A DNA stretch of 17,176 nucleotides, taken from contig JADHUF010000020.1 in NCBI GenBank assembly GCA_016784625.1, forward strand, positions 1 to 17,176, written 5' to 3'. Source of the DNA: Candidatus Nitrosopumilus sp. GTDB taxonomy: Archaea > Thermoproteota > Nitrososphaeria > Nitrososphaerales > Nitrosopumilaceae. Shown piece after piece: positions 6,066 through 13,132 of the stretch; the stretch's first letter is position 1, and every line of letters begins with the position of its first letter. The notes beneath the pieces were generated by a model that did no database searches, was not told the origin of the DNA, and saw only the letters and a list, made by a program, of their open reading frames with translations. Position numbers and translations under genes: made by a program.

Positions 6066-8843
6066 ATGAGAAAATTTCTAATAATTTTATTAATTTTATC
6101 ATCAATGTCTATTCCATTTGCAGCAGCACATCCATTTACAGAAAAAACTGTTCCTAGTTTAACGTCAAACTCACCAACTGGTGTTTCAGAAGTTATTGTT
6201 TATTTTTCAGAACCAGTTGAGCTTGATTTTAGCACAATCAAAGTGCTTGACAGTAATGGAGATCAAATTGATAATAAAGATACAAGTTACTATGAAGGAG
6301 AAGGTTCTCTTATTGTTTCAACTCCTCCATTAGAAGATGGAGTATACACAGTTTCAACTAAAGTTCTATCAAAAATAGATGGACATTTAGTTCCAGATGC
6401 ATTTTTGTTTGCAGTAGGTAATGCTATAGTTGATCCTGCATTATTAGGAAAAGAAAAACCATCAGAGTTGATATTTCTACCAGAAGCAGGAGCTAGATTT
6501 CCAGGACTTGTAGGCCAAACAATAGTTTTGGGAGTTGTAATTGCATCTCTAATAATATGGGGAACCCAAAACAAACAACTAATCAAAGAAGAATTAGATA
6601 AGATAGAATTTTTCCATCATGGAAAATTTATGTCAATAACAGGAATCGGATTGGGACTTGTTTTTATCTCTAATATTTTGATGATTGCAGTACAAACTAT
6701 TAGATTAGAAGCATCACCCATAGATGCAATTCAAACCAATTTTGGCACTACATGGATAATTAGAATGAGTATTACGATAATTTTGCTTGGAATTTGGTTT
6801 GGATTGGATAGAAAAAAAATTCTAACAAAGAAAAATCAGATACCACTACTCATAGCAACTCTTGTACTAATTGGAACTTCAAGCATGATTGGGCATGGTG
6901 CAGCTAGTGGAGAAACATCAGCACTTGTTTTAGATTACATTCATAATTTAGTTGCAGCAATATGGATAGGCGGAATATTCTATTTTGTTTTCACGTTATT
7001 ACCAACATTTTCACAATTAAAAGAACCAATACGAGAAAAAATGAGTTTATTGTTAATTCCAAGATTTTCAATTGCATTTATTATTGCAATAGGAGTTGTA
7101 ATTATAACAGGACCAACTTTAATGTGGTTCTTAGAAAGCGATGTTGGATTAATTACTGAATCAGTTTTTGGTCAATTAATTATTCTAAAAATTGCTATTG
7201 CTGCAATAATGATTGGATTAGGTGGATTTTTTCAGTTTAGAGTGCAAAAAAATGCAGAAAAAAATCTTCAATCAGGAAAGATTACTGTGCACAAAAAGCT
7301 AAAGAGATCACTCAAAGTTGATGCAGCATTAGGAATTATACTATTAGGAGTAGTTGCTTTACTAACAAATGGAACATTACCAGCAGGAGAGATACAAAAA
7401 GTTGATGCACAAGAGATTGTCTATGGATTTAAGACTGTAGAGTTTACTGAGAATGCAAAATTTGATATTAAAATTTCTCCATTTACAAGTGGAGTAAACA
7501 CAATTAGCGTTAAAGTAAGTGACTTTGATGGTAACCAACTATATGATTCTGATCAAATTAAAGTAAAATTATCAAATCCATCAAAGAGTATTTCACCAAT
7601 TGAAGTACCAATGTCGATTGAGAAGTTCTCAGATCCAATTGAATACCAAGGTGAATTAACATTTGGTTTTTCTGGAGAATGGCAAGTAGAGATTGAGACT
7701 CTAAGAACTGAAAATGCTAATGAATCAATAATCATGAATTTACTTGTAAAACCAAGACTAACTAACATCCAAACTCAAATTATTGAGTATGAGCTACCTG
7801 AAGATGCAAAGCCTCTCTTTCCATTATATGATGGAGGTGATTCTATCTGGATAAGTGATGCATCAGCTCCTCGTTTGTGGCAATTTTCACTAGATAAGCA
7901 AGAATTTTCTTCATATTCATTTAATGGATTATCTACGATATTTCTAACACAAGACAATAAAGGGAGAGTTTGGTTTACAGATACTCCAAGAAATCAAATT
8001 GGATTCATTGATACAGTTACCAAACAAATTACAACAAAAACAATTCCAAAACTAGATCCAGTAATATCTGAGAATTCTCCAATATTTATTCAAGCAGATT
8101 TTGATGGAAATATTTGGGTTACAATTATCAACAAAGATAGAATTGTAAAATATTTACCAGAACTCGATGTGTTTGAAGAAATTGTATTACCAGATAAACA
8201 ATCATTACCATTTGCATTAACAATTGATAAAGATGGAAAGATATGGTATTCTACAAGTGGTGCAGGTAAGATTGGATTCATTGATCCCAAAGATAATCAA
8301 ATAACTCAAATTTCAAGTAAGGTGCCACTTGAGGCTCCAGAAGATTTGATTTTTGATAATGACGGAAATTTGTGGATTGCAGAACATACAGGCTTGGCTA
8401 TAACCAAATTTAACCCAGTTTTAGAAACATTTGAGAGAATTTCAGTTCCAGATGAAGAAGCATTACCATTTGGAATGACATTTGACAAGTACGGAAATAT
8501 TTGGTTTGCACAACATACAGTAGATAACATTGGAGTTTATGATCCAGATAACAATAACTTGATTGAAGTTCCAGTTCCAACTGAAACATCATTTGTTCAA
8601 TTTATGACAACAGATGGAAATGATAATGTATGGTTTGTTGAACAACAATCAAACAAGATTGGAATAATAAAGATTATAGAAATTCCAGTAATTGCATCAC
8701 AAATACAAGAAACAAATGGCTTTGGATTAAAGTATACAGAGATTGCATCACCACTAATTGCATTAGGAATTATTGCAACATCATTATTTTATGTAAAAAG
8801 TATACAAGACAAAAGAAGATTAAATTCTCTAATTAATTCTTAG
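6066..8843 (+). CDS. CopC-CopD copper protein fused to a beta-sandwich and a Vgb-like beta-propeller
   Basis: A 925-residue multidomain membrane protein. The ATG at 6066 gives a clean signal peptide ending FAAA, so His22 becomes the mature N-terminus. Residues 22-121 are CopC: His22 plus Asp105 and His107 (KIDGHLVPD) match the Cu(II) histidine-brace ligands. Residues about 145-445 are the multi-helix CopD permease domain, including GHGAASG and YIHNLVAAIWIGG. Residues about 450-565 form a YtkA/FixH-like sandwich. Residues about 570-875 are a beta-propeller with repeated G-[NKR]-[IVL]-W-[FIVY] blades, like virginiamycin B lyase or NHL proteins. A last helix (about 885-908) and a basic tail anchor the C-terminus. 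The likely role is copper capture outside and movement through the membrane; the propeller's partner is unknown. An in-frame ATG at 5973 would add 31 residues that mask the signal peptide, so I rejected it. The 3' end overlaps convergent znuB by 11 bp. Confidence 0.9.
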   Translation: MRKFLIILLILSSMSIPFAAAHPFTEKTVPSLTSNSPTGVSEVIVYFSEPVELDFSTIKVLDSNGDQIDNKDTSYYEGEGSLIVSTPPLEDGVYTVSTKVLSKIDGHLVPDAFLFAVGNAIVDPALLGKEKPSELIFLPEAGARFPGLVGQTIVLGVVIASLIIWGTQNKQLIKEELDKIEFFHHGKFMSITGIGLGLVFISNILMIAVQTIRLEASPIDAIQTNFGTTWIIRMSITIILLGIWFGLDRKKILTKKNQIPLLIATLVLIGTSSMIGHGAASGETSALVLDYIHNLVAAIWIGGIFYFVFTLLPTFSQLKEPIREKMSLLLIPRFSIAFIIAIGVVIITGPTLMWFLESDVGLITESVFGQLIILKIAIAAIMIGLGGFFQFRVQKNAEKNLQSGKITVHKKLKRSLKVDAALGIILLGVVALLTNGTLPAGEIQKVDAQEIVYGFKTVEFTENAKFDIKISPFTSGVNTISVKVSDFDGNQLYDSDQIKVKLSNPSKSISPIEVPMSIEKFSDPIEYQGELTFGFSGEWQVEIETLRTENANESIIMNLLVKPRLTNIQTQIIEYELPEDAKPLFPLYDGGDSIWISDASAPRLWQFSLDKQEFSSYSFNGLSTIFLTQDNKGRVWFTDTPRNQIGFIDTVTKQITTKTIPKLDPVISENSPIFIQADFDGNIWVTIINKDRIVKYLPELDVFEEIVLPDKQSLPFALTIDKDGKIWYSTSGAGKIGFIDPKDNQITQISSKVPLEAPEDLIFDNDGNLWIAEHTGLAITKFNPVLETFERISVPDEEALPFGMTFDKYGNIWFAQHTVDNIGVYDPDNNNLIEVPVPTETSFVQFMTTDGNDNVWFVEQQSNKIGIIKIIEIPVIASQIQETNGFGLKYTEIASPLIALGIIATSLFYVKSIQDKRRLNSLINS

Positions 8844-9651
8844 ATAATAATCCAGTAGATTTTATTCCCATAGTTCCTGCAAGCAAACCAATTGATAATA
8901 ATACTATAGTTCCCGCAGGAGTAATATCAAAGACATAAGAAATTAGAATTCCTGCAACGACAGAAAATATAGAAAAACTCATAGAAATAATTGCTGTTTG
9001 TTTGAAACCTTTGCCATACATAATTGCAGTTACATTAGGAATTACAAACAAGGCAGAAATTAACAAAACACCTACAAGTTGAATTGATGTAACTACAGTT
9101 ATTCCTGCCATAAACACAATTAAATAATTTATTTTTTCGACTGGAATTCCACTAACTTTAGCTTGTTCTTCATTGAATGTGGAATAAAGAATTTGTCTGT
9201 ATAGTAACAAAATTACAATTAAAATAATTCCAGTTAATGATAAAATTAGAATAGTATCATCGACACTAACAAGTAGAATACTTCCAAACAGAAAACTAAA
9301 GATATCAATTGTAAAACCTCCTGAAAATCCAATAACTACGAGCCCAACTGCTATTCCTGACGATAAAAGTACTGCAATTGATGCATCTCCAGATATGTTG
9401 AATCTATCTTTAATTCTTGTAATAATTAGTGCACTAACTATTGAAACACCATAAGCTGTCCATAGTGGATAAACACCTGCTAACAAGCCTAATGCAATTC
9501 CACCAAATGATGAATGTGCAATTGCATCACCAAATAATGAATATCGTCTCAAAACTAGGAATAACCCAACAACTGAACATAGAATTGCAATTGCAATTCC
9601 AGAAATTAATGCTCTATGCATAAAACTGTAAGTTAAGATTTCAAGAGACAT
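8833..9651 (-). CDS. znuB: ABC-3 family metal permease (ZnuB/MntB type)
   Basis: A 272-residue membrane subunit of a zinc (or manganese) importer. It has many hydrophobic helices and family-typical segments: FMHRALISG near the N-terminus, LRRYSLFGDAIAHSSFGG (about 34-51) after the first helix, a conserved FNEEQAKVSGIPV loop that docks the ATPase, and VGVLLISALFVIPNVTA. Length is normal for the family. It begins 2 bp after znuC and forms an operon with znuA and znuC; its 3' end overlaps the convergent copper fusion gene by 11 bp. Metal specificity cannot be read from this subunit. Confidence 0.92.
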   Translation of the reverse strand: MSLEILTYSFMHRALISGIAIAILCSVVGLFLVLRRYSLFGDAIAHSSFGGIALGLLAGVYPLWTAYGVSIVSALIITRIKDRFNISGDASIAVLLSSGIAVGLVVIGFSGGFTIDIFSFLFGSILLVSVDDTILILSLTGIILIVILLLYRQILYSTFNEEQAKVSGIPVEKINYLIVFMAGITVVTSIQLVGVLLISALFVIPNVTAIMYGKGFKQTAIISMSFSIFSVVAGILISYVFDITPAGTIVLLSIGLLAGTMGIKSTGLLSKN

Positions 9652-9653
9652 GA

Positions 9654-10376
9654 TTAGTGATGATGCATGTGTTCTTGCATCGAGGCCTCAGAATATTGTT
9701 TAACTAATTCATCATTAGAAAAGAATTTTTCAGATTCACCATGGAAAAATAATGTTCTATTTAGACATGCTACATGGTTTGCTAGTTGATTTACTGCATC
9801 TAAATCATGAGAAGACCAAATAATTGTAATTTTTTGTTTGGAATTTAATTCACGAAGAATACTGTAAAATAATTCAATACTTTGTTGATCAATTCCTGTT
9901 ACAGGTTCATCTAGAATCAAAATTTTTGGATTATTCACCAAAGCTTTTGCGATAAATACTCGTTGTAGTTGTCCTCCAGATAACTCACCAATTCGTCTAT
10001 TACGAAGTTCATGTATCCATAATTGTTGTAAAATTTCATCAATCTTATTTTCATCAGATTCAGTTCTTAATCCCATTCTTACAACATCACTAACAGTAGC
10101 TGGAAAATTTTTTTCAAAGATTGGTTTTTGTGGAACATATCCAATTTCTTTAAGATAGTTTTTTGATTTTCTAATATTTTCACCAAAAAATTTGATTTCA
10201 CCTTTGTACTTTGTATTTAGTCCTAGCATTGAATCAAAAAGAGTAGATTTGCCAGCACCATTAGGTCCAATTATGCCTAAAAAGTCTCCTTGTTTTACTA
10301 TAAAACTCACATCATCAAGTGCTTTAACATCTGGATAATGAACTGTAAGATTACTAATTTCAACTACATTCAACAT
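9654..10376 (-). CDS. znuC: ABC metal transporter ATPase with histidine tail (ZnuC/MntA type)
   Basis: The 240-residue ATP-hydrolysing subunit of the importer. Walker A is GPNGAGKST (37-45), the Q-loop is near VPQKP (81-85), the signature is LSGGQLQR (132-139), Walker B is ILILDEP (152-158) and the switch histidine is His190 in SSHDLD. The C-terminus is MQEHMHHH, a His-rich tail that might sense or buffer the transported metal on the cytoplasmic side. The ATG at 10376 overlaps the end of znuA (ATGTTGA), so translation is probably coupled, and znuB follows after 2 bp. Confidence 0.93.
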   Translation of the reverse strand: MLNVVEISNLTVHYPDVKALDDVSFIVKQGDFLGIIGPNGAGKSTLFDSMLGLNTKYKGEIKFFGENIRKSKNYLKEIGYVPQKPIFEKNFPATVSDVVRMGLRTESDENKIDEILQQLWIHELRNRRIGELSGGQLQRVFIAKALVNNPKILILDEPVTGIDQQSIELFYSILRELNSKQKITIIWSSHDLDAVNQLANHVACLNRTLFFHGESEKFFSNDELVKQYSEASMQEHMHHH

Positions 10377-11287
10377 AATGCCTCTTCTAAATTGTTAAGA
10401 TTTTCAGTCATTTTAGAAATATAATTTCCATTAGAAACAACTTCTAATGTAGATAAGACTAACACCTTCCCACCTATTTCATTTGCAATTATTTCAGATG
10501 TTCTTGAATTAACATTTTCTTCACTAAAAATTATTTTAATGTTTAATTCTTTTGCTGTAGATATTACATCTTCTAATGTTTTTGCTGTAGCTTCTAAATG
10601 TGAATTATTCGATGAAATAATGGTATGTTGATTCAGATCATATTCATCTGCAAAATATGAAAATGCATTATGAAAAGATAAAAAATCATGACTGCAATTA
10701 GATAATTTATTTTGAATTTTTAAATCAAGTAGATTTAATTTTTCAATATATTTTTCTGCATTTGTATAATAAAATTCTTCATTTTCAGGATCTGAATTAG
10801 AAAATGCTAGTGCAATATTTTGTACTTGTGTTTTTGCATAAACTGGATTTAACCAAATGTGTGGATCTCCAGAAGTGCCAACAATTCCTTCATCAAGATA
10901 CTTGACTGAAATCTTATCACTTGTATCAACTATTATTCCACGATAATTATTTTCATCTAAACTATCAACCCAATTTTCAAAACCTATTCCATTAATGATT
11001 ATTAGATCAGACTGTTGCATTTTTTGTACATCTTTTATTGTTGGTTCCCAATCATGTGGTTCAACCCCAACAGGAACAAGTAAAGTAGCATCTACTTTTT
11101 CTTGTCCAACATTTTGTGAAAATTCATGGAGAGGATAAAATGATGAGATGACTTGTAATTTTGTGCTATTTGTTATTGTAAATTGTTGATTTGAATCAGT
11201 TCCATATACAACAATGGAGCTTAATGGAATTACTACTACTATTGCAATTATTGCAAGCTTGATCTGAATATTCACGCAGCAACTCAA
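10370..11287 (-). CDS. znuA: Metal-binding protein of the ABC importer (ZnuA/TroA type)
   Basis: The secreted solute-binding component, 305 residues from the TTG at 11287. A signal or anchor segment (about 9-28) is followed by the cluster A-I fold. Likely metal ligands are His78 (VEPHDWEP), His143 (GDPHIWLNP), His206 (SFHNAFSYF) and an acidic residue near Glu256/257 (FSEENV). The third His favours zinc over manganese, since Mn-type proteins usually have Glu there. The His-rich loop found before the second ligand in many ZnuA proteins is absent. The start is uncertain: GTG at 11275 gives the neater signal peptide MNIQIKLAIIAIVVV. It is the first gene of znuACB, divergent from the RHH regulator, which probably controls it. 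Confidence 0.9.
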   Translation of the reverse strand: MSCCVNIQIKLAIIAIVVVIPLSSIVVYGTDSNQQFTITNSTKLQVISSFYPLHEFSQNVGQEKVDATLLVPVGVEPHDWEPTIKDVQKMQQSDLIIINGIGFENWVDSLDENNYRGIIVDTSDKISVKYLDEGIVGTSGDPHIWLNPVYAKTQVQNIALAFSNSDPENEEFYYTNAEKYIEKLNLLDLKIQNKLSNCSHDFLSFHNAFSYFADEYDLNQHTIISSNNSHLEATAKTLEDVISTAKELNIKIIFSEENVNSRTSEIIANEIGGKVLVLSTLEVVSNGNYISKMTENLNNLEEALC

Positions 11288-11305
11288 TGCATATTATTAA
11301 TAAAT

Positions 11306-11313
11306 CTATAAAA
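11306..11313 (-). promoter_or_regulatory. TATA box for the znuACB operon
   Basis: The minus strand reads TTTTATAG, 22-23 nt before TTG 11287 and 34-35 nt before GTG 11275. A second candidate, TTTATTAA (11298-11305), has ideal spacing to the GTG. One of the two 12-bp repeats begins 2 bp upstream of this box. Confidence 0.45.
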
Positions 11314-11315
11314 TC

Positions 11316-11327
11316 TTAATAACATTA
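11316..11327. promoter_or_regulatory. Candidate operator repeat 1
   Basis: TTAATAACATTA is identical to 11349-11360. Including the next base it reads TTAAT-AAC-ATTAA, a small palindrome. It lies just upstream of the znuA TATA box, where a bound repressor would block TFB. Confidence 0.45.
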
Positions 11328-11336
11328 ATTGCTAAA

Positions 11337-11344
11337 CTTATAAG
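11337..11344 (+). promoter_or_regulatory. TATA box for the NikR-like regulator
   Basis: CTTATAAG is centred 25-26 nt before the ATG at 11366, giving a leaderless mRNA. It is flanked by the two 12-bp repeats. Confidence 0.65.
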
Positions 11345-11348
11345 ATAA

Positions 11349-11360
11349 TTAATAACATTA
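11349..11360. promoter_or_regulatory. Candidate operator repeat 2
   Basis: This is a second perfect copy of TTAATAACATTA, 33 bp from the first. It lies between the regulator's TATA box and its predicted transcription start, which suggests autorepression. Confidence 0.45.
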
Positions 11361-11365
11361 GGCGT

Positions 11366-11749
11366 ATGCCAATAGTTTCAATCTCCCTAAATGACGAAAT
11401 TCTATCAGAATTAGACAAGCTGCAATCAACTATGGGATTTTCTGGTAGGTCTGAAGCTATTAGAGCAGGAATTAGAGCATTTGTTTCTGAAGAAAAACAA
11501 AAAGCAGATTTATCTGGAAATATTCATGCCATTCTTTTAGTTGTACACAATGACGAGTTTGATCATGTTGTTTCAGGGATTACTCATAATTTTGAGGATC
11601 TAATTACAACACATCTTCACAGTAAGATTGAAAAAGAAAAATGTATGGAATTATTTTTAATCAATGGAGATGCAGAAAAAGTCTCTACAATAACAAAAGA
11701 TTTTCAAACAAACAAAAATATGGATACAGTAAAGCTTGTTGCACTTTAG
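11366..11749 (+). CDS. NikR-like ribbon-helix-helix/ACT metal-responsive regulator with an altered metal site
   Basis: A 127-residue DNA-binding regulator. Residues 1-45 form a ribbon-helix-helix domain (MPIVSISLNDEILSELDKL, then GFSGRSEAIRAGIRAF); residues 50-127 match the metal-binding ACT domain of NikR. Aligning by spacing with E. coli NikR (His76, His87, His89, Cys95) gives His74, His85, Lys87 and Cys93: the second His of the H-x-H pair is lysine here. Specific nickel sensing is therefore doubtful. His54, His61, His67 or His83 might supply a replacement ligand. It is divergent from znuACB across 78 bp that contain two identical operator-like repeats, so regulation of zinc-type uptake is likely (inference). 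The 3' end overlaps convergent P3 by 4 bp. Confidence 0.87.
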   Translation: MPIVSISLNDEILSELDKLQSTMGFSGRSEAIRAGIRAFVSEEKQKADLSGNIHAILLVVHNDEFDHVVSGITHNFEDLITTHLHSKIEKEKCMELFLINGDAEKVSTITKDFQTNKNMDTVKLVAL

Positions 11750-13122
11750 ATACTAAATCTAAATGAATTTTGTCTTGTAACAAAAATTACAGCAATAATT
11801 GAAGTTATTAAAATAAGCAATGTGATAGTTCCAAATTCAGGAGCTACTACAAATCCAAACTCAGTTTCTTGTCCAGTATTTCGAATATTTTCAAATTTTA
11901 CTATCATAGGGCCTGTCTGATCTTCAGTAAATGTGAATTTTTCAAATTCACCACCAATTTGTGCAATTCCAGATGCACGATGAATTTCTTTTCCATTTTG
12001 AATTATTATGAATGTATAATCAGAATTTCTTAATGGTTCATTAGTGCTACCGTCTCTAATAGTAAAAATAAAGTTTGTACTAATTCCTGGTTCTATCTCT
12101 AAAGGATCCCATGAAAGATTTACTTTAAAGTCCTCACTTTTTGTATATGCCTCTAAAGGAAAACCTATTTTTTCACTTGTAGATAGAGTAAACACAATAT
12201 TATCAGGTAATGGTTCATCTAATTTTTTCATTTCATTTTTTAAATATCTTAGATGATCTTGCAGTAAAATAAAGTGAACAATTCTTTCATCATCTTCTGT
12301 ATAATCATCAATTGATACTGAAGATTTGAATAGTTCAACTCCATTTACATACCCAGAATAACTAGGGGACAAAAATTCAGCAAAATCTTTTGGAAAATGA
12401 ACTTCTTCATGTACTACTGATACATGAGACATTTGTTTTTCACTCCAGTCAAATGGCATCTCAAATGTTACTTGTTTAGCCTCAGGATCATACTCAAAAT
12501 TTGAAATTATATCAAAATATGATTTTAGACGAAATTTTACATCCAAGTCTTCTGCATCTTTTTGAATGTGAGTGCTAGTCTCAATAATGCTCAAATCTGC
12601 ATTATAGGTGCCAGAGTTTTCTATGATATTAGTTGGTTCATCTATAGTTCTTATCTCAATTTCAAAAGTATACAATCCACCTGAAGTAAAAAGTGGGCCT
12701 GTAATTTCTACAGGATTAGAGTCAGTTCCATGCCATGCTCCAAGCAAAGAGTCTTGTTCTCCATTAATTACAAAATTATCAAATCCTTGTTGCGGTGATA
12801 TCTTAATAGGCAAAACACCATTTTCTGCAAAGAAATAGTGTCTAAAAATCATTTCATTGTTATGAAACAAACCAATTAGAAATGTGACATTTTTTGCATT
12901 TTCTTTTGTTTCATCTTCAGTTGCAGTGATTGTGATTTGCTCTTGATCATTTTCAAAATACATTGGCATCTCTACTGAAATAGAAATTTCTTTTCCTTGG
13001 ATACCAATTGAGGAAATTGTATCAATTCCTAATCCATGTCCATAGACACTATGTGCTGGAAACAATAAACATAGGACTATTGTAAATATCACAAATTTTT
13101 TTAATAACAACATTATTTTCAT
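11746..13122 (-). CDS. P3: secreted HGLG-family protein with PEFG-CTERM anchor
   Basis: 458 residues, function unknown, third paralog of P1 and P2. The signal peptide (1-28, ending VYG) yields mature His29 in HGLG. Shared landmarks in order: TGPLFTSGGLY (about 141-151), MPFDWS (222-227), VVHEE with His238, GYVNGVE (257-263) and IVHF with His283, then the Ig-like sandwich from LSWDP. P3 lacks the WIKNNAGWW modules. It ends in PEFG (428-431), a hydrophobic helix and a short basic tail, a PEFG-CTERM archaeosortase signal, so it should be attached to the membrane surface. It starts 10 bp after the LON-domain gene and appears to be the second gene of that operon. ATG codons at residues 1 and 4 are both possible starts. 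Confidence 0.87.
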   Translation of the reverse strand: MKIMLLLKKFVIFTIVLCLLFPAHSVYGHGLGIDTISSIGIQGKEISISVEMPMYFENDQEQITITATEDETKENAKNVTFLIGLFHNNEMIFRHYFFAENGVLPIKISPQQGFDNFVINGEQDSLLGAWHGTDSNPVEITGPLFTSGGLYTFEIEIRTIDEPTNIIENSGTYNADLSIIETSTHIQKDAEDLDVKFRLKSYFDIISNFEYDPEAKQVTFEMPFDWSEKQMSHVSVVHEEVHFPKDFAEFLSPSYSGYVNGVELFKSSVSIDDYTEDDERIVHFILLQDHLRYLKNEMKKLDEPLPDNIVFTLSTSEKIGFPLEAYTKSEDFKVNLSWDPLEIEPGISTNFIFTIRDGSTNEPLRNSDYTFIIIQNGKEIHRASGIAQIGGEFEKFTFTEDQTGPMIVKFENIRNTGQETEFGFVVAPEFGTITLLILITSIIAVIFVTRQNSFRFSI

Positions 13123-13132
13123 TCTATTAGGG

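Noticed and set aside
6290..8592. Several 60-98-codon minus-strand frames inside the CopC-CopD fusion
   Set aside because: They are antisense shadows of a gene with recognisable domains throughout; none has a promoter or plausible product.
11294..11303. Palindrome TTATTAATAA before znuA
   Set aside because: Such a 10-bp AT-only palindrome is common by chance in this composition and overlaps likely TATA sequence. It is not claimed as an operator.
12044..12838. + strand frames of 70-76 codons inside P3
   Set aside because: They are antisense to conserved ectodomain sequence shared with P1 and P2; no independent support.
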